Of a DNA stretch of 32,369 nt, positions 1 to 7,047 are shown piece by piece. Position numbers and translations under genes: made by a program. The stretch is taken from the IMG/VR virus record IMGVR_UViG_3300009504_000022, positions 1-32,369 of that record. One strand, given 5' to 3'. Each line of letters opens with the position of its first letter. Position 1 is the stretch's first letter. This DNA is from a virus. The notes beneath the pieces are model-generated. The model was not told where the DNA came from. It worked only from the letters and a program-made list of their open reading frames with translations, and ran no database searches.

Positions 1-1
1 C

Positions 2-439
2 AAGAAGGCAGGCGGCTCTCGCCGCCTGGGTTTCAGCATCGAAGGTGCCGTACAGAAGCGCACCGGCCCCGCAGGGCGTGTGGTTGCGAAGGCGCTCGTG
101 CGAAACGTGGCGATCACCAACTGCCCCGTGGGTGAAGGCACTCGACTCGAAGTTCTTGCGAAGAGCCTCGGGGACGTGGAGAAGGGCCTCTCTATGGGGG
201 AGGCGACTCCGGGCTCCAAGCCCGCTGGGCCGAAGTCAGGCCCCGGCGCCGGGCAAGTGCTCGCGCCGCAGTCGTTAGAGCAAGACGGGCAGCAGCGCTT
301 GCTTGACGACGGCGACGATAAGGAGATCTCGAAGTCGGCCGCTGTCGCGCGCATCCAGCATCGCTTCGCTTGCTCACCACAAACCGCCGAACGTCTTTTC
401 CAGACGATCGGCATCCTGAAGGACAACGACCTTCTCTGA
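2..439 (+). CDS. Capsid maturation (prohead) protease, C-terminal part, 5' truncated
   Basis: The frame is already open at base 2 and ends at TGA 437-439, so the true start lies before the window. The first visible residues (LGFSIEG, then a KALVRNVAITNCPVGEGT-type stretch) resemble the end of the catalytic domain of phage prohead serine proteases, where a G-[FWY]-S-[IV]-E-G strand is followed by 'V.NVAIT..PV'. The active-site Ser and His would lie upstream or close to the window edge and cannot be verified. A Gly/Pro/Ala-rich linker (bases ~200-280) leads to a charged, helical C-terminal tail of about 50 residues. Position directly before a scaffold candidate and the capsid gene fits the conserved protease-scaffold-capsid order. 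A GTG at 80 could be misread as the start, but the conserved sequence continues upstream of it. Confidence 0.7.
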   Translation, partial: KKAGGSRRLGFSIEGAVQKRTGPAGRVVAKALVRNVAITNCPVGEGTRLEVLAKSLGDVEKGLSMGEATPGSKPAGPKSGPGAGQVLAPQSLEQDGQQRLLDDGDDKEISKSAAVARIQHRFACSPQTAERLFQTIGILKDNDLL

Positions 440-453
440 AGGGAGAAAACGCC

Positions 454-1158
454 ATGAAGAAGATGACCGAACACGATCTCGAAAAAGGAATGAACGCGCT
501 CGCCGAGGCCGCGCTCAAGAACAACACCGCGACCCGCGCGGCGGACCTGTTCGCGAAGGCGCAGAGCGGGGAGATCACTGACGACGAGAAGGACGAGCTG
601 GTCAAGTCCCTGCGGGGCGACGAACTCGCAAGCAAGGTCATGGGCGGTTTCCAGACCGACACGATCCAGAAGTCCATCGACGTGAGCGACTTCCTGCGTG
701 ACGCCACCGTGGGCATCACCGACGGGCTCCGCACGCTCACCGACCACATCCAGAAGTCCCAAGGCGACGACCACGGCTACCGCGTGGCTCTCGCGACAAC
801 TCTCGCGTCCATGACCGATGTCATCACCTCGCAGAGCGAGATGCTGAAGTCGATGGCTTCGCAGCTCGGGGTGCAGCCCGCGCGCGGCCCCATGAGCAAG
901 GGCGTCCGGGGTGCACAGCCGATGGCGAAGTCTTTCGCCGGGGCTCCGACCCAGGCGAATGCCATGGAGCAGGGCTCGGACCTCTCCAAGTCGCAGATCC
1001 TCGATGGCCTCGACGCGATGATTGCCAAGGGCGGCAACAATGCGAGCAACGGCGAGGATCTCGTCAAGGCGTCCACCAAGTACGAGTCCCTCAACCAGAT
1101 CTCACCCGTGGTCCTCGCGGACGTGCAGAAGTTCCTCAACACCCACAAGGCCAACTGA
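454..1158 (+). CDS. Probable capsid scaffolding / head assembly protein
   Basis: A 234-residue, strongly helical, charged protein with no recognisable enzymatic motif. The start ATG at 454 is preceded by GGGAG at 441-445. An in-frame ATG at 370 lies inside the protease gene and is less likely. Runs such as 'LEKGMNALAEAALKN' and 'DDEKDELVKSLRGDELASK' predict long amphipathic helices. The middle third is richer in Ser/Met/Gly and the end (ISPVVLADVQKFLNTHKAN) is again helical. Location between protease and major capsid protein, size and composition all match phage scaffolds, but sequence similarity was not tested. It could instead be a minor head protein. Two copies of the dispersed TTCCAGA motif lie near this gene: 396-404 in the preceding gene and 648-655 within it. 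Confidence 0.5.
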   Translation: MKKMTEHDLEKGMNALAEAALKNNTATRAADLFAKAQSGEITDDEKDELVKSLRGDELASKVMGGFQTDTIQKSIDVSDFLRDATVGITDGLRTLTDHIQKSQGDDHGYRVALATTLASMTDVITSQSEMLKSMASQLGVQPARGPMSKGVRGAQPMAKSFAGAPTQANAMEQGSDLSKSQILDGLDAMIAKGGNNASNGEDLVKASTKYESLNQISPVVLADVQKFLNTHKAN

Positions 1159-1180
1159 GCCAGCCTTCATAGGCTTCCAG

Positions 1181-1190
1181 TTTCCAGAAA
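1181..1190 (+). repeat. Dispersed dyad motif, intergenic copy upstream of the capsid gene
   Basis: TTTCCAGAAA, a near-perfect dyad with a CA centre. It ends 15 nt before the capsid ATG and immediately precedes the AGGAG ribosome binding site. A partial copy (TTCCAG, 1175-1180) abuts it on the left. Confidence 0.75.
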
Positions 1191-1205
1191 GAGCAGGAGA
1201 ACAAC

Positions 1206-2642
1206 ATGAATGAGCAGATTTCTTGGAAAGACTACGAAGGTTTGGACGGCTTCGGCGGTGGCAGCCTTGGCAGCCCCGAGACGCTGAGTGAGCTGAACAA
1301 AGCTCTCACCGCAGGTCAGGCAATCAACAACCCAGGTGCGAGCTTTGGTGACGGTTTCCCGCTGCGCGTCGAGTCGCTGGAGCGCACGCTCAAGAACGTC
1401 ACGTACCGCATGGAGCACCTGCGGTTGTTCAAGGCCATCCCGAAGATCGGGGCCATGAACACGGTCGAAGAGCACAACGTGATCCAGTCCTACGGCGAGG
1501 GTGACGACGTCGGCTTCGTGGCCGAAGGCGATCTGCCGGAATCGCAGGACAGCGCGTACGAGCGTCAGTACGCTGTGGTGAAGTACCTCGGCACGACCCG
1601 CAAGGTGACGCACGTCATGTCGCTCGTGAAACCCGCGCACGGCAACGTGATCGCCAACGAGACGGTCAGTGGCACAATGTGGCTGCTCCGCATCCTCGAA
1701 CGCGCCTTGCTCTTCGGGCGCTCTGATCTGTCGAGCCTTCAGTTCGACGGCTACGAGAAGCTCATCGGCGACTTGGCTCCCGCTGCAAACATCATCGACA
1801 TGCGCGGCCAGCCGCTCGACGAAGATGTCCTGATCGACGCCGCGCTGACAATCTCGGACGCGCCCAACTTCGGTGTCCCCACGCACTTGCACCTCAACCC
1901 CAAGGTCAAGGCGGATCTCGTCAAAGCCTTCTTCCCCAAAGGTCGCTACGACATCGGGGCGGGTGTCAAGGGCGACATGGTCGGCCTCGACGTCAACGGC
2001 TTCACCTCGCCCGCAGGAGACATCTCCTTCGAGCCGAACGTGTTCATCACCGACGGCGGCGCTCCTGCCGTCGCGAGTGGCGATCCCTCGAAGCGCCCCG
2101 GCGCTCCGACGATCACAGCAGCGGCAACGACCCCCATCGACGCCGCCAGCCTCTTTGGTGACGATGACGCCGGGTCCTACGTCTACAAGATCGTGGCGTT
2201 CAACGACGCCGGTCGTAGCATCGCGGTCGACATCGGCGGTGCCATCGCCGTTGCGGCGGGCGAAAAGCTCACCTTCGGGGTCACTCCCGCAGGCGGCGCA
2301 CCCACCAAGTGGTACTCGCTGTTCCGCACAAAGAAGGGTGGGGCGGGCGGTACCGAGCGCCTTATCGCGCGAATCCCCAACACCGCTGGCGTCGGCCAGC
2401 TCACCGTGGATGACTTCAACACGAGCCTCCCCGGCGCCACGTCGGCGTTCATGTGGCAGCAGAACCTCGAAGTCATGAGCTGGAAGCAACTTGCCCCGAT
2501 GCTCAAGATCCCACTTGCCACCGTCGACGCGACCATCCGCTGGATGCAGCTCATCTACGGTGTGCCTGTGCTCTACGCCCCCGGTAAGACCGTGCTGTTC
2601 AAGAACATCGGCCGCGCGCCGCAGTTCAAGGGACAGCCGTGA
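1206..2642 (+). CDS. Major capsid protein, HK97-type, with an inserted Ig-like domain
   Basis: A 478-residue protein with AGGAG at 1195-1199, six bases before ATG. The N-terminal part has features of HK97-fold capsid proteins of large phages: an N-arm of about 50 residues, then 'RVESLERTLKNVTYRMEHL', a helix rich in hydrophobic positions, and an E-loop-like stretch (VGFVAEGDLPES). The C-terminal part (LATVDATIRWMQLIYGVPVLYAPGK) looks like the return strand of the A-domain. Residues ~295-410 interrupt this with a Ser/Thr/Gly/Ala-rich beta segment (PGAPTITAAA..., then GSYVYKIVAFNDAGRS) that reads like an immunoglobulin/fibronectin-type insertion, as decorates other phage capsids. It is followed by a terminator, consistent with high expression of the upstream unit. 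Capsid identity is strong from context and architecture; the Ig fold is inferred by eye. Confidence 0.88.
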   Translation: MNEQISWKDYEGLDGFGGGSLGSPETLSELNKALTAGQAINNPGASFGDGFPLRVESLERTLKNVTYRMEHLRLFKAIPKIGAMNTVEEHNVIQSYGEGDDVGFVAEGDLPESQDSAYERQYAVVKYLGTTRKVTHVMSLVKPAHGNVIANETVSGTMWLLRILERALLFGRSDLSSLQFDGYEKLIGDLAPAANIIDMRGQPLDEDVLIDAALTISDAPNFGVPTHLHLNPKVKADLVKAFFPKGRYDIGAGVKGDMVGLDVNGFTSPAGDISFEPNVFITDGGAPAVASGDPSKRPGAPTITAAATTPIDAASLFGDDDAGSYVYKIVAFNDAGRSIAVDIGGAIAVAAGEKLTFGVTPAGGAPTKWYSLFRTKKGGAGGTERLIARIPNTAGVGQLTVDDFNTSLPGATSAFMWQQNLEVMSWKQLAPMLKIPLATVDATIRWMQLIYGVPVLYAPGKTVLFKNIGRAPQFKGQP

Positions 2643-2648
2643 GCTGAC

Positions 2649-2664
2649 GTGAGCTGACGCTCAC
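2649..2664 (+). promoter_or_regulatory. Small hairpin after the capsid stop codon
   Basis: GTGAGC and GCTCAC form a perfect 6-bp stem around a TGAC loop, seven bases after the capsid stop codon. It lies just before the terminator hairpin, so the capsid mRNA would end in two tandem hairpins. The block 'gtgagctgac' is tandemly duplicated across the stop codon (2639-2658). A role in mRNA stability is inference. Confidence 0.4.
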
Positions 2665-2666
2665 CA

Positions 2667-2697
2667 AAGGAGCCCCCGAAAGGGGGCTCTTTCGTTT
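2667..2697 (+). terminator. Rho-independent terminator after the capsid gene
   Basis: AGCCCCC at 2671-2677 pairs with GGGGGCT at 2682-2688 across a GAAA tetraloop. Pairing extends outward to 2667/2692 (A-T, A-T, one G-T, G-C). The 3' arm is followed by CTTTCGTTTC, a moderately T-rich tract. This is the clearest intrinsic terminator in the window and probably sets the mRNA end or dosage between the capsid gene and downstream genes. Confidence 0.85.
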
Positions 2698-2730
2698 CGG
2701 ACGCAGCCGCTCTATACCTATGGTCCCGGC

Positions 2731-2740
2731 TTTCCAGAAA
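2731..2740 (+). repeat. Dispersed dyad motif, copy upstream of the 2750 gene
   Basis: TTTCCAGAAA, identical to the copy upstream of the capsid gene. It lies 9 nt before the ATG at 2750 and overlaps the start of that gene's AAGGGA ribosome binding site. If translation began at the upstream ATG 2720, the motif would be coding. Confidence 0.7.
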
Positions 2741-2749
2741 GGGAACCAA

Positions 2750-3433
2750 ATGCGACTACAGACGAAGTATTCCCACAAGAAGCTCACCACGATCACCGTG
2801 AACGGACGCGCCTACGAGATCGACTCGCAGTGTTGCATTGACGTTGACAACGACGCCGACTCCAAGAAGCTCCTGTCACTCGGCGACGAGTGGAGCCTGG
2901 AGGTCAGGAAGAGCGCGCTGCACTCGATTTCCAAGATCCCTGAACCGGGTAAGCCTATGCGATCGGCGGTGGAGTTCGTCACGCTGCTGGGGCAAGACAC
3001 CGAGCTGGCGACCCGCGTTGCGTCCTTGCGGAGCTTTGCGGCGCTCTCCTCCCTCGCGACGAACCTTGGCTTCCGCTTCACCGAGAACGAGTTCAAGGCC
3101 GCAACGGACCAGCTCCAGCGCACGGCGGAAAAGGCAGCGCGCGTGGACGCGGCCAGCGCGGAGAGGGCGAAGGCCGACGCTGCCAAGGTGGCAACGAAGG
3201 CTCCTCCTGCGCCGGAGAAGCCAAAGGGCAAGAAGGCCCCGGCGTACACCCCGGAGTCGGAGACGCTGCCAAAAGTCTTGGAGGAGGAGGGTAGTGGCGT
3301 TTGGCCTGACCCCGCCCCAGAGATGTCCGCCGCGTACCTGAAGCGAATGGCCGCCGCGTATGAGGTCAAGTACGATGCGACGACCACGAAGGACGCGCTG
3401 ATCGGAGCTATCCGGTTGGCGATGTTCGAGTAG
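2750..3433 (+). CDS. Hypothetical virion-region protein with a LEM/HeH-like C-terminus
   Basis: A 227-residue protein. I chose ATG 2750 (AAGGGA about 6 nt upstream) over the in-frame ATG 2720, which lacks a good ribosome binding site. The N-terminal ~100 residues look globular, with beta strands (TITVNGRAYEI). Residues ~115-180 are an Ala/Lys/Glu-rich helix followed by a Lys/Pro linker. The last ~33 residues (YLKRMAAAYEVKYDATTTKD, then ALIGAIR) have the spacing of short helix-extended-helix (HeH/LEM/SAP) modules that bind DNA or proteins and often end phage head proteins. The gene directly after the capsid often encodes a head accessory protein. That role is inference. Confidence 0.6.
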   Translation: MRLQTKYSHKKLTTITVNGRAYEIDSQCCIDVDNDADSKKLLSLGDEWSLEVRKSALHSISKIPEPGKPMRSAVEFVTLLGQDTELATRVASLRSFAALSSLATNLGFRFTENEFKAATDQLQRTAEKAARVDAASAERAKADAAKVATKAPPAPEKPKGKKAPAYTPESETLPKVLEEEGSGVWPDPAPEMSAAYLKRMAAAYEVKYDATTTKDALIGAIRLAMFE

Positions 3434-3441
3434 ACGCCCGA

Positions 3442-3449
3442 TTCCAGAA
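3442..3449 (+). repeat. Dispersed dyad motif, intergenic copy
   Basis: TTCCAGAA in the 40-bp gap between the genes at 2750 and 3474, 24 nt before the next ATG and upstream of its AGGAGA ribosome binding site. Confidence 0.65.
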
Positions 3450-3473
3450 CGCCCCCAACCGCAGGAGATAGAC

Positions 3474-3806
3474 ATGGGTTTCCCAAAAGAAGCACGCGAC
3501 CACATTCCGTACGCCGCCGACCAGGGCTTGCCCCACCTCGCGGGTGCCGCCAAAGCTGGGGTGAGCGTTCAGCGCAAGAAGATCACCCTCGACGGCGCCG
3601 CACCGCACGCCATCGATCTCGAAGCGGAGGGCCTTTCGCCCATGGCTGACTCGACCTACTGCGTCCTCGTTGGCGGCGAGACGTTGGCGCCTGTGATGGT
3701 GGACGAGAGCACGCAGACGTCCGTCGGGTTCGACCTCCTCGGGGGCGCGGCTGCCGAGGTCGTGCACCTCGTGATTGTCGGCACCCTCAAGGGTCAAGCG
3801 GTCTGA
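3474..3806 (+). CDS. Small virion-region protein, unknown function
   Basis: A 110-residue protein with an excellent ribosome binding site (GCAGGAGATAGAC before ATG). The first ~30 residues are Ala/Gly-rich and probably extended. The rest (KKITLDGAAPHAIDLEAEGL, then 'YCVLVGGETLAPVMVD') alternates hydrophobic and polar residues as in a small beta-sandwich. It has no membrane segment, no catalytic motif and no cysteine pairing beyond Cys62. It is one of three consecutive beta-rich proteins of about 95-110 residues after the capsid gene, which suggests head decoration or fibre-adaptor roles, but I do not recognise the family. A perfect 10-bp hairpin follows it. Confidence 0.6.
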   Translation: MGFPKEARDHIPYAADQGLPHLAGAAKAGVSVQRKKITLDGAAPHAIDLEAEGLSPMADSTYCVLVGGETLAPVMVDESTQTSVGFDLLGGAAAEVVHLVIVGTLKGQAV

Positions 3807-3817
3807 TACCCCGGGGT

Positions 3818-3842
3818 GGGGTGGGCCGCGATGGCCCACCCC
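3818..3842 (+). terminator. Perfect 10-bp hairpin between two small genes
   Basis: GGGGTGGGCC (3818-3827) pairs perfectly with GGCCCACCCC (3833-3842) around a GCGAT loop. No clean T-run follows (CGTTCTGG), so it may be an RNA-stabilising or attenuating hairpin rather than a full terminator. The dispersed motif copy at 3844-3853 starts two bases after the stem. Confidence 0.5.
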
Positions 3843-3843
3843 G

Positions 3844-3853
3844 TTCTGGAAAA
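3844..3853 (+). repeat. Dispersed dyad motif, intergenic copy
   Basis: TTCTGGAAAA (TG-centre orientation) directly 3' of the 10-bp hairpin and 16 nt before ATG 3870, just upstream of the AAAGAGG ribosome binding site. Confidence 0.75.
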
Positions 3854-3869
3854 CCGAAAGAGGCGCTCC

Positions 3870-4160
3870 ATGGGCATGCAAAATCTCGGTGGGATTCCAC
3901 GTGCGAAGACAGTGTCGATCGACACGACGGGGCGCGTTGTCCCTTTCGAGGCGCTCTCGATGAGTATTCTCGTGCGTGCTGCGGGGAACGCGTGCCGCCT
4001 CTACTTCACGAAGGACGATTTCGACGCCAACATCAACTTCTGGGAGGTGAGGGTCGCGGACCCCCCGCTCCAAATCCCTTTGGAGGACCGAAGCATCTTC
4101 ATGCGCGGTGTGGTTGGTGCCTCTGACGTGCAGCTCGTCGTCTTCCACCGCAAGGGCTGA
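3870..4160 (+). CDS. Small virion-region protein, unknown function
   Basis: A 96-residue protein from ATG 3870 (AAAGAGG about 6 nt upstream; ATG 3876 is a close alternative). The frame is open from GTG 3816, but that start would translate through the 10-bp hairpin and has no ribosome binding site. The protein is beta-rich: 'KTVSIDTTGRVVPFEALS' and 'LYFTKDDFDANINFWEVR', ending 'VQLVVFHRKG'. It resembles small head-decoration or fibre-adaptor proteins in size, but this cannot be assigned from sequence alone. The stop is followed two bases later by a hairpin that hides the next gene's Shine-Dalgarno. Confidence 0.6.
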   Translation: MGMQNLGGIPRAKTVSIDTTGRVVPFEALSMSILVRAAGNACRLYFTKDDFDANINFWEVRVADPPLQIPLEDRSIFMRGVVGASDVQLVVFHRKG

Positions 4161-4161
4161 T

Positions 4162-4176
4162 GCCCCTCTGAGGGGC
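4162..4176 (+). promoter_or_regulatory. Hairpin sequestering the ribosome binding site of the 4178 gene
   Basis: GCCCCT (4162-4167) pairs perfectly with AGGGGC (4171-4176) around a CTG loop. The only Shine-Dalgarno-like sequence before ATG 4178 (AGGGG) is in the 3' arm. Translation of the upstream gene ends at 4160, so a terminating ribosome could melt the stem and couple the two genes. The structure is seen; the regulation is inferred. Confidence 0.5.
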
Positions 4177-4177
4177 C

Positions 4178-4465
4178 ATGCCAAACGTCCCACGACGACC
4201 GATTGAGCCACACACGAGATGGCGTACGCAGGTGGCGCTTGTCCCGGTGAGCGCAACGGTGTTCACAACTCCCGAAAAGTTCGTCCATGTCATCGACGGG
4301 GCGAGCATCGCCCTGTTCTGTAACGGGCAACGCCTGGAGTCTGGAATCGGCAACGACTTCACGGTGTCCGAGGGCGGCGGCCCAGGCAGCGGGTTTGACA
4401 CTGTTACGCTACTGTTCGTATCGGAGCCGTCCGACAAGTTTCGCGCTGACTACTTCGTCTTCTGA
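4178..4465 (+). CDS. Small virion-region protein with an NGQRLESG...TVSEGGGPG-type beta motif
   Basis: A 95-residue protein starting at ATG 4178. The N-terminus is basic and proline-rich. The core 'ALFCNGQRLESGIGNDFTVS' followed by EGGGPGSGFDTVTLLF is a pattern I recognise from small phage structural proteins, where a beta-hairpin (NG.RL..G.D) precedes a Gly-rich turn and a final strand ending '..ADYF'. The exact role is not established and may be head/tail decoration or a fibre base. The gene sits immediately before a 523-residue beta-rich structural protein whose C-terminus has a similar 'YLNGELLRN' motif, suggesting related folds. Confidence 0.65.
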   Translation: MPNVPRRPIEPHTRWRTQVALVPVSATVFTTPEKFVHVIDGASIALFCNGQRLESGIGNDFTVSEGGGPGSGFDTVTLLFVSEPSDKFRADYFVF

Positions 4466-4469
4466 CCTA

Positions 4470-4478
4470 TCTGGAAAG
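4470..4478 (+). repeat. Dispersed dyad motif, intergenic copy
   Basis: TCTGGAAAG in the 24-bp gap before the gene at 4490, 11 nt upstream of its ATG. It overlaps or replaces the normal Shine-Dalgarno position (GAAAGAGAG). Confidence 0.65.
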
Positions 4479-4489
4479 AGAGCACCTTC

Positions 4490-6061
4490 ATGGCACGTAC
4501 GTTCATCCGTCAAGAAGTTCAGATCGCACAGTCCCTCAACTTTCTCGACAACGTCGCTCCCGGCGCGACGATGGAGAGCGGCGCGGCGAACATCGAGGAC
4601 GACCTCAACAACATCCGGTCGCTGCTCAACCTCCACAAACGAGCCGATCAGTCGCTCAACTGGTACGACGACCTCGTCGCGCCGACCACGTTCCCCGGGG
4701 AGGGCAACGTCAAACGCGGCGTCGACGAGGTCAACCAAAGCCTGCACGACGTCGAGCGCAAGCGCGTCCTCCGCACCATGACCGGACTCGTCGACGTTAC
4801 CGTGGGCGCCGGCAACAACTTCAAGGTGCTGCTCATCGGCGAGCTGCCCGCGAACACCACGGCTGCCGTCGGCAACGTGAGCACGCGCGGCACCGTCGCC
4901 GCTGCCCACGGTGGTACCTTTGGTACTCACGCTCTAACGGAGGTCAGCGGCACGACCTCGATCTCGCCGAAGAATCTGTGCGACGTGGTTGACGGCGCAA
5001 CGCGCGACCCGATTCTCTCCGGTGGGCGAACCATTTATGCCCTGTTCCAGACGGAGACAGCGACCGACGGCCACACGATGACCGGCACCACGACCACGCG
5101 CGCGCAACTGAGCTTCGTGCGGCTCAACGCGGCTGGCGATGACCTCGAAGCCGTCCCCGTCGCCGACGTCGAGAACCGCGTCATCAACTTCTCCAGCGTC
5201 GAGCGCGTCGCCCTCGAAGACCTCAACGAGCAGGACTTCCTGCGCGGCGCCGCCATCGACGTGCCCGCCAGCTTCGCTGTCACCCGGCAGGGCGCGTACA
5301 ACGGTCAGGGCACCGCTCCCGTCGATCTCACGACCGACGCCACCCTCGACCTCGAAGGCGCGGGCCTCGCGTGGCGCATCCGCGACGACGCGGAGGCCAA
5401 CCTATTCTCGGTCGTCGAGGGCAGCGCGGGCGGCACGAGCGAGGTCGCTATCGGCACCGACGTCGATACGTTCAACGTGGACGCGGTCGTCAACGACTTC
5501 CGCACCGGGCTCCGCGCGAACACCGCTGGCACGCGTCCGATCCATGTCGGCGTGAACGACGGCGTGATCGAGTCGACGGCTGGCGACCTCCGGGTACTCT
5601 CGGCGGGCGAGCTGTTCCTCGACGACGTCAACCAGACGGGCTCGACGTGGGCGCAGACCGACGGCATCAAGCTGTCGGACTCGACCGCTGAGTGGGACGC
5701 CTTCGACGCGAAGTTTGGTGAAGTCTCGCTGCTCAACGCCATCACCAACAGCGCTGTCACGCGCACAAAAGTTCAGGCGACGCTCACCGCCAGCGTCACC
5801 GCCGACAACGACGTCAACGGTCCCGGCACGCCGCACGCCAACACAAACGTGGATCTCCCACCGTACGACGCTGTTGTCTTCGTCGACGACGTCGAGGTCT
5901 ATCTCAACGGCGAGCTTCTGCGGAACGCAGTCAACGATGCGGGCGGCGAGGACGTCTATCCCGGTGGCACCCCGACCGAAGGCGACCTCCGCTTCCAGTT
6001 CAACCTGCAAGGCGTCGGGGCCAAGCCAGATCAGATCACGGTGATCGTGAACGGGCAGTGA
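4490..6061 (+). CDS. Large beta-rich virion structural protein, fibre-like
   Basis: A 523-residue protein. Residues 1-75 (IRQEVQIAQSLNFLD, then 'NIEDDLNNIRSLLNLHKR', ending in NWYDD) match an N-terminal module common in phage virion proteins, with a coiled-coil-like helix before the body. The middle is Thr/Ala/Asp-rich and predicted all-beta, with no enzymatic motif. Residues ~360-415 (GDLRVLSAGELFLDD, SGSTWAQ-type, 'FDAKFGEVSLLNAI') and the C-terminus (VEVYLNGELLRN, then YPGG, then DQITVIV) are further modules I recognise from such proteins. It probably forms a trimeric head or neck fibre or appendage. The function label is inferred from composition and location; the structural nature is fairly secure. 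Confidence 0.7.
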   Translation: MARTFIRQEVQIAQSLNFLDNVAPGATMESGAANIEDDLNNIRSLLNLHKRADQSLNWYDDLVAPTTFPGEGNVKRGVDEVNQSLHDVERKRVLRTMTGLVDVTVGAGNNFKVLLIGELPANTTAAVGNVSTRGTVAAAHGGTFGTHALTEVSGTTSISPKNLCDVVDGATRDPILSGGRTIYALFQTETATDGHTMTGTTTTRAQLSFVRLNAAGDDLEAVPVADVENRVINFSSVERVALEDLNEQDFLRGAAIDVPASFAVTRQGAYNGQGTAPVDLTTDATLDLEGAGLAWRIRDDAEANLFSVVEGSAGGTSEVAIGTDVDTFNVDAVVNDFRTGLRANTAGTRPIHVGVNDGVIESTAGDLRVLSAGELFLDDVNQTGSTWAQTDGIKLSDSTAEWDAFDAKFGEVSLLNAITNSAVTRTKVQATLTASVTADNDVNGPGTPHANTNVDLPPYDAVVFVDDVEVYLNGELLRNAVNDAGGEDVYPGGTPTEGDLRFQFNLQGVGAKPDQITVIVNGQ

Positions 6062-6073
6062 ACGAGGTAGTTC

Positions 6074-6589
6074 GTGAAGGAGTACACCAAGGGTCGCCTC
6101 GATCTCGCTAATGACCTCGGAGAGCAGCTCGACAAGCTCGCCGAGCTGTCAGAGCAGGAGGTCTATCAACGCGCTGGGCAAGCGTCCGGTCTGCGTGAGG
6201 GAGCTGAGAAAGTGCGGCTCCTTCACGCGCACGTGGACAAGGACTTCGAGGAAGACAAGCTCAAGGGTGTGAGCGACCTCGAAGGTGTCGCGACGGTGAA
6301 GCTCTACATCACCCGCGCGACCGAGATCCTGCTGAATCTGTCCGAGAAGGCCAAAGCGGAGCACCTCGTGGCGAACGGGAAGGCTGCGCAGGCGAAGCAA
6401 GCCGTCGAGGTCGTTCAGCGCTACGCACGGGCGGCGAAGGTCACTCTGGAGCAGAGCTACGCATCGGAAGCGGAGGCGGCGAAGCTGAAGGAGGACGGCG
6501 CCATGCGTCCGTCGCGCGGCGGACGCGAGTCGGTCGCCGACAGGCGAGCGCGTCCCGCGAAGGCCAAGGCCAAGAAGAAGGTGAAGTAG
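6074..6589 (+). CDS. Coiled-coil, lysine-rich tail protein of unknown function
   Basis: A 171-residue protein beginning at GTG 6074, with GAGG about 7 nt upstream. Residues ~1-135 are almost entirely helical and heptad-like (LANDLGEQLDKLAELSEQEV, then 'KAEHLVANGKAAQAKQAVEV'). The last ~30 residues are a basic, disordered tail (RRARPAKAKAKKKVK) suited to binding nucleic acid or an acidic surface. There are no cysteines and no membrane segment. It sits among virion genes and ends 2 bp before the next GTG, so translation is likely coupled. A chaperone or internal virion protein is possible; I do not recognise the family. Confidence 0.6.
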   Translation: MKEYTKGRLDLANDLGEQLDKLAELSEQEVYQRAGQASGLREGAEKVRLLHAHVDKDFEEDKLKGVSDLEGVATVKLYITRATEILLNLSEKAKAEHLVANGKAAQAKQAVEVVQRYARAAKVTLEQSYASEAEAAKLKEDGAMRPSRGGRESVADRRARPAKAKAKKKVK

Positions 6590-6591
6590 CC

Positions 6592-7047
6592 GTGGCGGGC
6601 GCACGCAACGAGCGCGTCGAGGACTTGTTCTTCCAGCCGCTCTCAGGTGAACCGACCGAGGAGGGGCAAGTACGTTTCGTAGACGGCGACCTCCGCGCGT
6701 TCCTAGACGGTGTGGTTCAGAGTCTCGTCACGGGTTCTGGAATAACAGCTTCCGGGCATAGCTCGCTGCTGCAACTCATCCACTTCATCGACGAAGGCCC
6801 CGCCGAAGGCTTCACGACCGGAGCAACGAAGACCGTCACGGGCACAGTGTTCCCGTCCCAAGTGCTCTGGCGCCGCGCAGACAGCACCAAGCTCGTCGAG
6901 CAGAACATCACGTGGACCGGGGCGAACGCGACGACCGTGGAGTGGAAGATCTACGCCGCTGACGGAACCACCGTGCTCGCGACCATCACCGACACGATCA
7001 CCTACAGCGGCCCGTTTGAGGCGTCGCGCGTGAGGGCCATCGCATGA
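6592..7047 (+). CDS. Beta-rich virion-region protein, unknown function
   Basis: A 151-residue protein starting at GTG 6592, two bases after the preceding stop; no separate Shine-Dalgarno fits, so coupling is likely. Residues 1-60 contain 'FVDGDLRAFLDGVVQSL' and 'SLLQLIHFIDEGPAEGF'. Residues ~75-150 read as a single Ig-like sandwich: VTGTVFPSQVLWRR, then 'TTVEWKIYAADGTTVL', then TITDTITYSGPF, which is typical of phage virion adhesive domains. It overlaps the next gene by ATGA. The TTCTGGAATA motif copy at 6735-6744 falls in a Ser-Gly reading phase (GSGIT). Confidence 0.6.
   Translation: MAGARNERVEDLFFQPLSGEPTEEGQVRFVDGDLRAFLDGVVQSLVTGSGITASGHSSLLQLIHFIDEGPAEGFTTGATKTVTGTVFPSQVLWRRADSTKLVEQNITWTGANATTVEWKIYAADGTTVLATITDTITYSGPFEASRVRAIA

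Noticed and set aside
370-453. Upstream ATG 370 as start of the scaffold gene
   Set aside because: It lies inside the protease coding region without a ribosome binding site; ATG 454 has GGGAG at a good distance.
1167-2489. A 440-codon open frame on the minus strand opposite the capsid gene
   Set aside because: It is antisense to a well-supported gene, has no ribosome binding site, and reads as Arg/Val/Asp-rich low-complexity protein, as expected from a GC-rich codon-bias shadow.
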